Source: JBNJEM01 sp051745935 (GTDB lineage: Bacteria; Planctomycetota; Planctomycetia; Pirellulales; Pirellulaceae). Taken from it: DNA of 13,077 nucleotides. Below, in pieces: positions 7,024-13,077 of the stretch (within the stretch, counting starts at the first letter, position 1; each line of letters opens with the position of its first letter). The translations under genes and the position numbers were made by a program. The notes below the pieces were generated by a model, which was given only the letters and a program-made list of their open reading frames with translations, did no database searches and was not told the DNA's origin. The stretch is from NCBI GenBank assembly GCA_051745935.1, contig JBNJEM010000151.1, forward strand, positions 1 to 13,077, in the 5' to 3' direction.

Positions 7024-7719
7024 TCAATGTTTTGCATCGGGTTCAGGGTCGGCCTTGCGGGCTCGCGTGGCAGCCGCGATGTAAACCGTGGCCAGGATAA
7101 AGAAGATGTAGGCCTGCACCATACCGGTGAGCAGACCGAGCGCCGTCATGACGATCGGAAAGATGAACGGCGTAATGGTGAGTAGGATGCCGATAATCAT
7201 CGCCCCGCTCATCATGTTGCCGAACAGGCGGACGGCCAGGGCCAGCGTGCGCGAAATTTCGCTGATGATGTTAAACGGCAGCATGATGAACGTTGGCTTC
7301 ACATAGGACTTGAGGTAGTTGCCCACCCCTTGCTCCTCGATGCCGAACAGCGGCACGGCCACAAACACGCACAGGGCGAGTGCCGCCGTGGTTGAGAGCG
7401 AGCCGGTCGGCGGCTCGTAGCCGGGAATGACGGTGCAGAGGCTGGCTGCGGCGACAAACAGGAAGAGTGTGCCCAGAAAGCCGAGGTATTTTTGCGGCTG
7501 ACTCAGGCCTACCTCTTCGATTTGTTTCTCTATGCCGGTGACGACGATTTCCAGAAGGTTCTGCCAGCGGGAACGTTTCAGACCCTTAGAAAGTTTGCGC
7601 GTAATGACCTTTGAACCGACGGCCAGTACGAGCATCAGTCCCCACGTGAAGACAATGGTGGCGTTGAGTTTGAGAAACCCGTGTTGCCAGAAGATAATCT
7701 CATCGGGACTAAGGCGCAT
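7024..7719 (-). CDS. atpB: N-ATPase subunit a (ion channel/stator)
   Basis: A 231-residue integral membrane stator subunit with about five or six membrane helices, which forms the two half-channels for ions against the c ring. The essential arginine is R164 in SEISRTLALAVRLFGNMMSG, the counterpart of E. coli Arg210. Upstream is the conserved PFNIISE, and the C-terminal helix contains MVQAYIFFILATVYIAAAT, typical of the family. It ends with a short charged tail. The start overlaps the atpR stop by 11 bases, with AAGGAG about 7 bases before the ATG. It is shorter than the E. coli protein (271) but normal for N-type subunit a. Confidence 0.94.
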   Translation of the reverse strand: MRLSPDEIIFWQHGFLKLNATIVFTWGLMLVLAVGSKVITRKLSKGLKRSRWQNLLEIVVTGIEKQIEEVGLSQPQKYLGFLGTLFLFVAAASLCTVIPGYEPPTGSLSTTAALALCVFVAVPLFGIEEQGVGNYLKSYVKPTFIMLPFNIISEISRTLALAVRLFGNMMSGAMIIGILLTITPFIFPIVMTALGLLTGMVQAYIFFILATVYIAAATRARKADPEPDAKH

Positions 7720-8023
7720 GACTCGACTCCTTCGCTGGGGAGTTGCGACGCTGAACCGGCGGGCCGATAAGTCGCGTCACGATGAAACGCGCGATGACAA
7801 ATCCGAGAAGACACGCCAGCAGCCGGTCCCAATGACCGCCCGAGACAAAGTAAAATCCAGCCAGGGCAAGGCTCATCCGCAGCAGCAGGCTGCCAAAGAA
7901 CCAAAGCGCCGTCTGTTTGGACGAAACTCCCCTGCGAACCGTCCACCAAAGACCGCCGAAGAAAATCGTCCCGAGCACCCCGCCCGCCGCCAAAGCCGGC
8001 ACCAGACTCAAAGTTTCATTCAT
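7709..8023 (-). CDS. atpR: N-ATPase accessory membrane protein AtpR
   Basis: A 104-residue three-helix membrane protein found only in N-ATPase operons. The helices are about 6-28 (LVPALAAGGVLGTIFFGGLW), 38-61 (ALWFFGSLLLRMSLALAGFY) and 68-86. Conserved-looking arginines are in TVRRG (R30/R31), LLLRM (R49) and VIARF (R79). Published work on N-ATPases proposed that AtpR arginines interact with the c-subunit carboxylates during ring assembly; that is family knowledge, not shown here. A longer frame reaches 8083, but AGGAGGATAACG directly before the ATG at 8023 and the 8-base overlap with atpQ fix the start. Position between atpQ and atpB is canonical. Confidence 0.88.
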   Translation of the reverse strand: MNETLSLVPALAAGGVLGTIFFGGLWWTVRRGVSSKQTALWFFGSLLLRMSLALAGFYFVSGGHWDRLLACLLGFVIARFIVTRLIGPPVQRRNSPAKESSHAP

Positions 8024-8354
8024 CGTTATCCTCCTGTTCCTGCCGCATTGCCTTGTCTTCCTTAACGACCCAATGCCAGGCATTCAAACACCCGATCGCG
8101 AGGCCGACGACCAGCAGGGCCAGCGTCCAGGAACGGCCTCCCGGATGGCGCTGGTCCAGCCAGAGACCAAGCAGCGCGCCGAGCAGCGTCGGTATCGCCA
8201 CCGACCAGCCGATCAGTCCCATCATGCCCAGGCCGAACCAGACGGTTCGAGTGACATGGCGTTGCGCACGGAGTTTACGCGCCGCCTTGGCGCCAACCTC
8301 CTGACTGAGCGGCGGCTTCGGCTTCAAAGGTTTATTTTTGGGTTCGTCAGTCAT
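8016..8354 (-). CDS. atpQ: N-ATPase accessory membrane protein AtpQ (AtpI-like)
   Basis: A 112-residue protein with a basic, proline-rich N-terminus (KNKPLKPKPPLSQE) and two membrane helices at about 40-65 (WFGLGMMGLIGWSVAIPTLL) and 74-95 (SWTLALLVVGLAIGCLNAWH), joined by a short loop with DQRHPGG. This is the two-helix AtpI/AAA-like assembly family; the N-type member is called AtpQ and was proposed to take part in divalent-cation or c-ring assembly functions. The ATG overlaps the atpC stop by 8 bases, and its own stop overlaps atpR by 8 bases. The KPLKPKPP segment echoes the Lys/Pro tails on other subunits in this operon. Identity rests mainly on position plus helix pattern. Confidence 0.87.
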   Translation of the reverse strand: MTDEPKNKPLKPKPPLSQEVGAKAARKLRAQRHVTRTVWFGLGMMGLIGWSVAIPTLLGALLGLWLDQRHPGGRSWTLALLVVGLAIGCLNAWHWVVKEDKAMRQEQEDNDE

Positions 8355-8817
8355 GATGAAATTCCGCGAGGCGGTGGATCAAGCCGCTTTCCATTTTCGC
8401 CAGCGCCGAGCGCACCCTCTGCTCCCGTTCGTCCAGATTCAGAAATTCCCTCTCCACCGCCTCGCGCAGTTGACGGAGGTCCGTTCCGGCTATGGCGTTG
8501 CGCACGGAGACGAGCACGTCCAGGCCTGTCTTGATCAGCACCCCTTCATCCACAGCGACGTAAACCTCGCCCTCGGCTTCGTTTTCGTAGATCAGAATCC
8601 CCGGCGCAAGCGCAGCCACGCAGTCGAGGCGATGCGGCAAAAGCCCGAACGAACCCTCCCGGGTTTCTGCGACGATGCGGGTCACGCCGATCTTCTCGGC
8701 AAAAACCTGGAATGGCAGGAGCACCTTAAGATTTATGAGTTTTAGGGACATGTTGGGCGAAGGATGATTGCGCCCCCTCCGCTCATGACTGTTATCTTGA
8801 CGGCTGTGTTCTATCAT
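8347..8817 (-). CDS. atpC: N-ATPase subunit epsilon
   Basis: Central-stalk subunit. The beta-sandwich domain begins at MSLKLINLKVLLPFQVF and contains ETREGSFGLLPHRLDCVAAL and YVAVDEGVLIKTG, followed by a C-terminal helical pair with LDEREQRVRSALAKMESGL. Homology starts at an internal ATG at 8751 (134 residues), but that ATG has no ribosome site. The upstream ATG at 8817 overlaps the stop of a small ORF as ATGA behind a purine-rich stretch (GGACAAGAGCGGGG), which would add 22 residues unlike any epsilon I know. I give the coupled start; 8751 is a serious alternative. The stop overlaps atpQ by 8 bases. In most N-ATPase operons atpC follows atpD directly; here about 230 bases intervene. Confidence 0.85.
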   Translation of the reverse strand: MIEHSRQDNSHERRGRNHPSPNMSLKLINLKVLLPFQVFAEKIGVTRIVAETREGSFGLLPHRLDCVAALAPGILIYENEAEGEVYVAVDEGVLIKTGLDVLVSVRNAIAGTDLRQLREAVEREFLNLDEREQRVRSALAKMESGLIHRLAEFHHD

Positions 8818-8951
8818 CCCCGCTCTTGTCCTTTCCCCTGACCTCTCCCATCCTTTGGTTTAGGCTTCGGTTTTGCTCCTGGGCAGTTTCCTCTTTGCCT
8901 TCCGTTTTTTGCCCCTTTACCATCTTTTCCAGTTCCATCTTTGTTCGGCAT
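8814..8951 (-). CDS. Small Gly/Lys-rich protein, DUF5320-like, between atpD and atpC
   Basis: A 45-residue ORF with a perfect AGGAGG ribosome site 7 bases before its ATG. It begins MPNKDGTGKDGKGAKNGRQ, followed by RGNCPGAKPKPKPKDGRG and the end GQERG. The N-terminal pattern MPxxDGTGxxGxGxxxGRxxGxC is like the short DUF5320-type proteins of anaerobic bacteria and archaea; function is unknown, and the single Cys could bind metal or be incidental. No membrane helix is present. Its stop overlaps the long atpC start as ATGA, so it is likely co-translated with the ATPase genes. It is not part of the canonical N-ATPase set. Confidence 0.7.
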   Translation of the reverse strand: MPNKDGTGKDGKGAKNGRQRGNCPGAKPKPKPKDGRGQGKGQERG

Positions 8952-8958
8952 ATTCAAT

Positions 8959-8964
8959 CCTCCT
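8959..8964 (-). promoter_or_regulatory. Strong ribosome binding site of the small ORF
   Basis: Perfect AGGAGG on the minus strand, 7 bases upstream of the ATG at 8951; the main evidence that this short ORF is translated. The remaining part of the atpD-to-ORF gap (up to 9046) holds no other feature I can support. Confidence 0.75.
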
Positions 8965-9046
8965 GTTTTGAATAGCAGTTTTTAATTATCCTGCGCCAAA
9001 AAACCACTGGACTTTAAGGTGTGCCTACTATGTTCCATACCAAAAA

Positions 9047-10459
9047 TTAGTTTTCGTGTTCGCCCTTCGTTTTAGCTTTTTCCCTCGCCTCGTTAACGGC
9101 CCCGATCATGTAAAGCGCGCTCTCCGGGTACTCTTTGAATTCATCGCGCAGGATGCGTTCACAGCCGTCCAGCGCGTCTTCAAGACCGACGAGCTTGCCT
9201 TTGAGTCCGGTAAACTGCTCGGTCGTGAAAAACGGCTGGGTAAGAAAACGCTCCAACCGACGGGCGCGGGCGACCACGTTGCGGTCCTCGGGCGACAGTT
9301 GCTCCAGACCGAGCATGGCGATGATGTCCTTCAGTTCCGCGTATTGCGCGAGGGTCCGCCGGATTTCCTGCGCCAGGAGATAATGCCGTTCGCCCACGAT
9401 GCCCGGCGTGGCCATCTTGGAACTGGATTGCAACGGGTCGATGGCAGGATAAAGCCCCTCGCTCGCCCGTTTGCGCGAGAGCACAATGGACGCCGAAAGG
9501 TGGGAGAAGGTATGTACCGCGGCCGGATCGGTAAAATCATCCGCCGGTACATACACGGCCTGAATGGACGTGATGGCCCCGGTATCGGTATTGGCGATGC
9601 GCTCCTCCAACCGCGACAACTCGGTGCCCATCGTGGGCTGATATCCGAGGCGGGAAGGCATCTGCCCCATCAAGCCGGACACCTCGGAGCCGGCCTGGAT
9701 GAAACGAAAAATGTTGTCGATGAGCAGCAGCACATCGCGCCGCTCGTCGTCCCGGAAATACTCTGCCATCGTGAGAGCGGCGTGGCCCACGCGGAAACGG
9801 CTACCCGGGGGCTCGTTCATCTGGCCAAACACCATCACCATATTCGGCAGCACGCCGGCTTCCTTCATCTCGCGGTAAAGCTCCTCACCTTCGCGACAGC
9901 GTTCGCCGATGCCGCAAAACAGACTGACCCCCTCGTGGTGGCCGATCATGTTGTGGATCATTTCGGTGAGCAGGACGGTTTTGCCGACGCCCGCGCCGCC
10001 GAACAGGCCCGCCTTGCCGCCGCGCTCCAGGGGCAGGAGCACATCAATCACCTTGATGCCCGTCTCGAAGACCTCGGATTTTGTGGAGCGCCGGGCCAGC
10101 GCCGGCGGGGCGCGATGGACGGTGCGCCACTCCACGTTCGAAACTTCCCCTTCGCGGTCGAGCGCGTTACCGAACACGTCGAACATGCGCGCGAGAATTC
10201 CCTTGCCGACCGGCGCCTTTAACGGCCCACCCGTGTCTTCAACCGTCATGCCACGCGCAAGACCCTGCGTGGGCGTCAATGCTATGCCGCGCACGCGATT
10301 CGCGTCGAGTTGACCTAATACCTCGATGGCAATTCCCCCCCCCTTCGCGTACAGCAACGAGTAGATGGGCGGCAAATCTGTATCGAACCGTATGTCTACG
10401 ACACTGCCGCGCACCGAGACCACCGCGCCGATTTTCGAAGGACCGGTTTTGTTCTTCAT
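9047..10459 (-). CDS. atpD: N-ATPase subunit beta (catalytic)
   Basis: The 470-residue catalytic subunit that hydrolyses ATP at the alpha/beta interface. Walker A GGAGVGKT is at 154-161. The GER motif is CGIGERCREGEELYREM with catalytic Glu 186 (most F-type beta have GERTREG; Cys at 188 is an N-type-like variant). Walker B DVLLLIDNIFRF is at 242-253 with D248, followed by the GLMGQMPSRLGYQPTM signature. The DELSEED lever is EQLSPED at 386-392, with fewer acidic residues. Length is normal. It is the first subunit gene, as in all N-ATPase operons, and its ATG overlaps the stop of the preceding glucan-phosphorylase remnant ORF as ATGA. About 95 bases follow before the next ORF's start. Confidence 0.95.
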   Translation of the reverse strand: MKNKTGPSKIGAVVSVRGSVVDIRFDTDLPPIYSLLYAKGGGIAIEVLGQLDANRVRGIALTPTQGLARGMTVEDTGGPLKAPVGKGILARMFDVFGNALDREGEVSNVEWRTVHRAPPALARRSTKSEVFETGIKVIDVLLPLERGGKAGLFGGAGVGKTVLLTEMIHNMIGHHEGVSLFCGIGERCREGEELYREMKEAGVLPNMVMVFGQMNEPPGSRFRVGHAALTMAEYFRDDERRDVLLLIDNIFRFIQAGSEVSGLMGQMPSRLGYQPTMGTELSRLEERIANTDTGAITSIQAVYVPADDFTDPAAVHTFSHLSASIVLSRKRASEGLYPAIDPLQSSSKMATPGIVGERHYLLAQEIRRTLAQYAELKDIIAMLGLEQLSPEDRNVVARARRLERFLTQPFFTTEQFTGLKGKLVGLEDALDGCERILRDEFKEYPESALYMIGAVNEAREKAKTKGEHEN

Positions 10460-10821
10460 GTTTGCTCTCTCTGATCCAACGTCAATTTAATTCTGACACA
10501 CACGTCTTTTCTCTCCACCGCTTTCTCTTTTTCTACGTTCCTTTCTCTCAGTTCGTGAGAATGCTCGCTCTGCGGATGAAGCGTCATCAAGTTCACCACG
10601 TTGATGATATGGATCTTCAACTCCCGAAAGTATTGTCGCAGGATCTCAACCTCAGCGAGTGTCTCCCAAAGCGTGGGATCAAGCTGCCTCCATACTTCGT
10701 CGGTAGCATGATTCCACGACCAGCGCATGTCCAAGGCCAGTTCGGCCAGGGAATCGTATCCCTCGAGGTCCATGGGCGAAAGACTGTACATCTGCTTGCC
10801 GACAGGGGTTTGCTGGATCAT
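10456..10821 (-). pseudogene. Truncated N-terminus of alpha-glucan (glycogen) phosphorylase fused to unrelated sequence
   Basis: A 121-codon ORF with a strong ribosome site (AAAGGAG) before its ATG. Residues about 17-46 (DLEGYDSLAELALDMRWSWN, then HATDEVWRQLDPTLWE) match the start of alpha-glucan family phosphorylases, where the next expected stretch is of the type THNPWxVLQ. Instead the sequence becomes ETLAEVEILRQYFRELKIH and a charged tail I do not recognise. A full enzyme is roughly 700-850 residues, so this is a remnant, with no catalytic or PLP-binding part. Its start overlaps the pgm stop and its stop overlaps the atpD start, both as ATGA, so it is probably still translated and passes ribosomes to atpD. 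It may mark the point where the ATPase operon joined a glycogen-metabolism operon. Confidence 0.7.
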
Positions 10822-12512
10822 GGTCTCTCCTTTGAATCTGTCTTGATCGGAATCCCCTGCTGCTGTGGGGATGCCGCCAGAGCATCGTTGACGATGGTCT
10901 GGGCTTCCTCCAGGATGTGGCGCAGATGATCCGCTCCCCGGAAGCTCTCCGCATAGATCTTGTAGATGTCTTCGGTTCCTGACGGACGGGCCGCAAACCA
11001 TCCGCTTTCGGCTATTACCTTCAATCCGCCGATGGGAGCGCCGTTGCCCGGCGCATGGGTGAGGACCGTCTGGATTTTTTCACCTGCCAGTTCGGTGAGC
11101 TTAACCTGCCGGTGAGAGAGTTTCGCCAACCGTTCCTTTTGATACGGCGTGGCGGCCGTCTCAACGCGGTCATAGGCAGGCTCACCGAACTCGCGCGTGA
11201 GTTCTTGGTAGATTTCACCAGGATCTCGGCCCATCCGGGCTGTAATCTCCGCTGCGAGCAAAGCCGGGATGATCCCGTCTTTGTCCGTCGTCCAGACCCT
11301 GCCATCCCGACGGACAAACGACATGCCCGCACTCTCTTCCCCGCCGAAGCCAAGCGAACCGTCCAGCAAGCCATCCACGAACCACTTGAAGCCAACCGGC
11401 ACCTCGTAGAGCTTCCTGCCAAGTTTCGCGGTAACGCGATCAATCATCTGGCTGCTCACCAACGTTTTACCGATCGCCGCTTCTTTGCGCCATTTTGGCC
11501 GGTGTTGGCACAGATAGAAGATGGCGACGGAAAGGTAATGGTTGGGCGGCAGCAATCCCGCGCTGCGGGTGACGATTCCGTGCCGGTCATGGTCGGTATC
11601 GCAGGCGAAGGAAAGGTCAAAGCGGTCCTTCATTCCTATCAATCGCTGCATCGCATAGGCCGAGGAAGGGTCCATTCGGATCTGGCCGTCCCAATCGACC
11701 GTCATAAATCGGAAGGTCGGATCCACGACCTCGTTCACGACGGTGAGGTTCAACCCGTAGCGCTCGGCAATCGGCCTCCAGTAATGGACTCCGGCGCCCC
11801 CTAGAGGGTCCACCCCCAGGCTGATCTTTGCGCCGCGAATGGCGTCCATGTCGATCACATTGGCGAGATCAGTAATGTAAGCGTTAAGATAGTCGTGCCG
11901 GTGCGTCGTGGAGGCATGAAGAGCCTTTTCGAAAGGAAACCGTTTCACACCTCGCAGGCCAATCTCGATAAACCCGTTTGCCTTCCCCTCAATCCAATCA
12001 GTGACGAAGCCTTCCGCCGGCCCGCCGTTTGGGGGGTTATACTTAAAGCCGCCATCATGGGGCGGATTATGTGAAGGCGTGATTACGACGCCGTCGGCGA
12101 GTCCGGTCTTGCGACCGCGGTTGTATGTGAGAATCGCGTGGGAGATAACAGGCGTCGGGCTATATTCATCCCCCTGCGCGATCATGACTTCTACACCATT
12201 GGCTGCCAGCACCTCCAGCGCGCTGGCAAGAGCCGACACGGAGAGCGCATGCGTGTCCATGCCGAGAAACAGCGGGCCATTGATCTGATGCTGTTTGCGG
12301 TACAGGCAAATGGCCTGACTGATGGCGAGAATATGCCATTCGTTGAAAGCCTTCTCTAGCGCAGATCCACGATGGCCTGAGGTGCCGAACGAGATCCGTT
12401 GCTCGGGTATGGAGGGATCAGGAATCTCAGTGTAATAGGCCGTGATCAGTTTGGGAACGTTAACAAGCATGGACGGCTCGGCCGGCTTTCCTGCAAAAGG
12501 GCTTATTGTCAT
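10818..12512 (-). CDS. pgm: Phosphoglucomutase (alpha-D-glucose-phosphate specific)
   Basis: A 564-residue enzyme interconverting glucose-1-phosphate and glucose-6-phosphate in the cytosol, linking glucan breakdown or synthesis to central metabolism. Motifs: FGTSGHRG at 42-49; the phosphoserine loop VITPSHNPP at 143-151 with catalytic S147; metal loop CDTDHDRHG at 304-312 with D305, D307 and D309; sugar-specificity loop GGEESAG at 390-396; and phosphate-binding RPSGTEDIYK at 509-518. Length and order fit the TIGR01132-type Pgm of about 545 residues, and all key residues are present, so it appears functional. It overlaps the GH94 remnant upstream and the phosphorylase remnant downstream by ATGA, in keeping with an operon for glucan phosphorolysis whose phosphorylase genes have decayed. 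Confidence 0.93.
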   Translation of the reverse strand: MTISPFAGKPAEPSMLVNVPKLITAYYTEIPDPSIPEQRISFGTSGHRGSALEKAFNEWHILAISQAICLYRKQHQINGPLFLGMDTHALSVSALASALEVLAANGVEVMIAQGDEYSPTPVISHAILTYNRGRKTGLADGVVITPSHNPPHDGGFKYNPPNGGPAEGFVTDWIEGKANGFIEIGLRGVKRFPFEKALHASTTHRHDYLNAYITDLANVIDMDAIRGAKISLGVDPLGGAGVHYWRPIAERYGLNLTVVNEVVDPTFRFMTVDWDGQIRMDPSSAYAMQRLIGMKDRFDLSFACDTDHDRHGIVTRSAGLLPPNHYLSVAIFYLCQHRPKWRKEAAIGKTLVSSQMIDRVTAKLGRKLYEVPVGFKWFVDGLLDGSLGFGGEESAGMSFVRRDGRVWTTDKDGIIPALLAAEITARMGRDPGEIYQELTREFGEPAYDRVETAATPYQKERLAKLSHRQVKLTELAGEKIQTVLTHAPGNGAPIGGLKVIAESGWFAARPSGTEDIYKIYAESFRGADHLRHILEEAQTIVNDALAASPQQQGIPIKTDSKERP

Positions 12513-12999
12513 GGCGTTTTTCTCAACTTCCCAGGCATCCTCACATCGACCCAGTGTTTCTTGTGGTCGTCAACAAGCGGGATGGTCCTATCGTGCTGCT
12601 CAATGCCGTCCACACTTACGCGCATCTCACCATTCCCGGAGGGCATTTGCAGGACGTCGATGTGGTAGACGGTCTCCCGATACCGGTAGTGCACCTTGAA
12701 CGCCTCCGAATCCGCAGGGAGGCAAGGCGTGACACGCAGCTTGTCCATTTCCAACCTCAGCCCAAGAAGCGATTCAACGATCAAGCGGTCGTCCAGGCGG
12801 CGGATCCCGGGTACCATGTCCAGCCGCCGCGGCCCGTGTGCGGCGAGACCGCATAGACGTCGGCCGCAACGACGTATGGTTCCACTTTGTAGATAGCGGT
12901 CTCTTCGGTCGATCTGCCGCGGTTTACCGGGTTGATCAGATAGAGCCGCATAGTCTTGGTTCCTTCCTCGCAGCTAACCGGCGGTGAAGGCGGATTCAT
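12509..12999 (-). pseudogene. 3' remnant of a GH94 glucan phosphorylase / cyclic beta-glucan synthase-type gene, frameshifted
   Basis: Two overlapping frames together read as the C-terminal end of a GH94 protein. The first (12999-12781) contains LINPVNRGRS, then YKVEPYVVAADVYAV and HTGRGGWTWYPGSAAW, and then stops. The second, one base out of phase (joining near 12788-12791), continues RLIVESLLGLRLEMDKLRV, then CLPADSEAFKVHYRYRETVY and ends near KHWVDVR. In intact relatives this is one continuous segment; adding one T (minus strand) near 12789 would restore W-x-Y-R-L. The GH94 catalytic centre is not in the window, and GH94 similarity is not recognisable above about 12960, so this looks like a truncated remnant unless the upstream region has further shifts. 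The end overlaps pgm by ATGA. A sequencing error at the shift cannot be excluded. Confidence 0.65.
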
Positions 13000-13077
13000 C
13001 TCGATAGGCTGAGAGCGCCTTCAGGCTCTTATCAACCGCTCTTTTAGCAAATATTCCGACCGCTGTGTAGCGGAAGT
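12974..13077 (-). other. Possible C-terminal end of an unidentified gene entering from the right
   Basis: A minus-strand frame is open from the window edge to a TAG at 12974, giving 34 codons ending ALSAYRDESAFTAG. It is too short to identify, and could be a neighbouring gene's end or a shifted GH94 frame. Low support. Confidence 0.15.

Noticed and set aside
9056..10222. 388-codon plus-strand open frame
   Set aside because: It is antisense to atpD, whose catalytic motifs are intact; His/Arg/Gln-rich shadow with no recognisable domain.
1..13077. CRISPR arrays, tRNA/rRNA genes, intact insertion sequences
   Set aside because: No regularly spaced repeats, no tRNA-like cloverleaf and no transposase were seen on either strand.

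Overview
The window comes from a bacterial chromosome. Every supported gene lies on the minus strand, so transcription runs from high to low coordinates. The gene content (serine palmitoyltransferase-type enzyme, N-type rotary ATPase, beta- and alpha-glucan phosphorylase remnants, TTG and GTG starts) fits a Gram-negative bacterium. A Desulfobacterota-like or related anaerobic/aquatic proteobacterial lineage is my guess from family knowledge; no rRNA or marker gene is present to prove it.

Layout in transcription order. (1) 13077-12509: a possible C-terminal tail of an unknown gene, then the frameshifted 3' remnant of a GH94 glucan phosphorylase / cyclic beta-glucan synthase-type gene. (2) 12512-10818: an intact phosphoglucomutase (pgm). 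(3) 10821-10456: a 121-residue ORF that begins like an alpha-glucan phosphorylase and then switches to unrelated sequence. (4) 10459-3308: a complete N-ATPase operon in the order atpD, atpC, atpQ, atpR, atpB, atpE, atpF, atpA, atpG, with no separate delta gene. A 45-residue Gly/Lys-rich ORF sits between atpD and atpC. (5) 3257-2973: a small coiled-coil protein. (6) 2972-2618: a gene-poor spacer with an unidentified ORF remnant, a good sigma70-type promoter and a strong leader hairpin. (7) 2617-1: a three-gene set: an NAD-dependent epimerase-like reductase (cerR-like), a serine palmitoyltransferase (spt-like) and the N-terminal part of a multi-membrane-span protein resembling PAP2/inositol-phosphorylceramide-synthase enzymes. 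Together these look like a bacterial sphingolipid (ceramide) cluster.

How the parts work together. From the GH94 remnant through atpG the genes are packed tightly, and six junctions are exact 4-base ATGA stop/start overlaps. The ATPase is therefore probably co-transcribed and translationally coupled with pgm and the broken glucan-phosphorylase pieces. This suggests the N-ATPase operon was inserted into an older glucan-metabolism operon. The N-ATPase would act as an ATP-driven ion pump in the inner membrane. The c subunit keeps the E-S-T-x-I-Y motif of Na+-type rotors but has Glu where Na+-type rotors have Gln in helix 1, so the coupling ion cannot be settled from sequence. The sphingolipid set is a separate transcription unit with its own promoter and visibly more AT-rich DNA.
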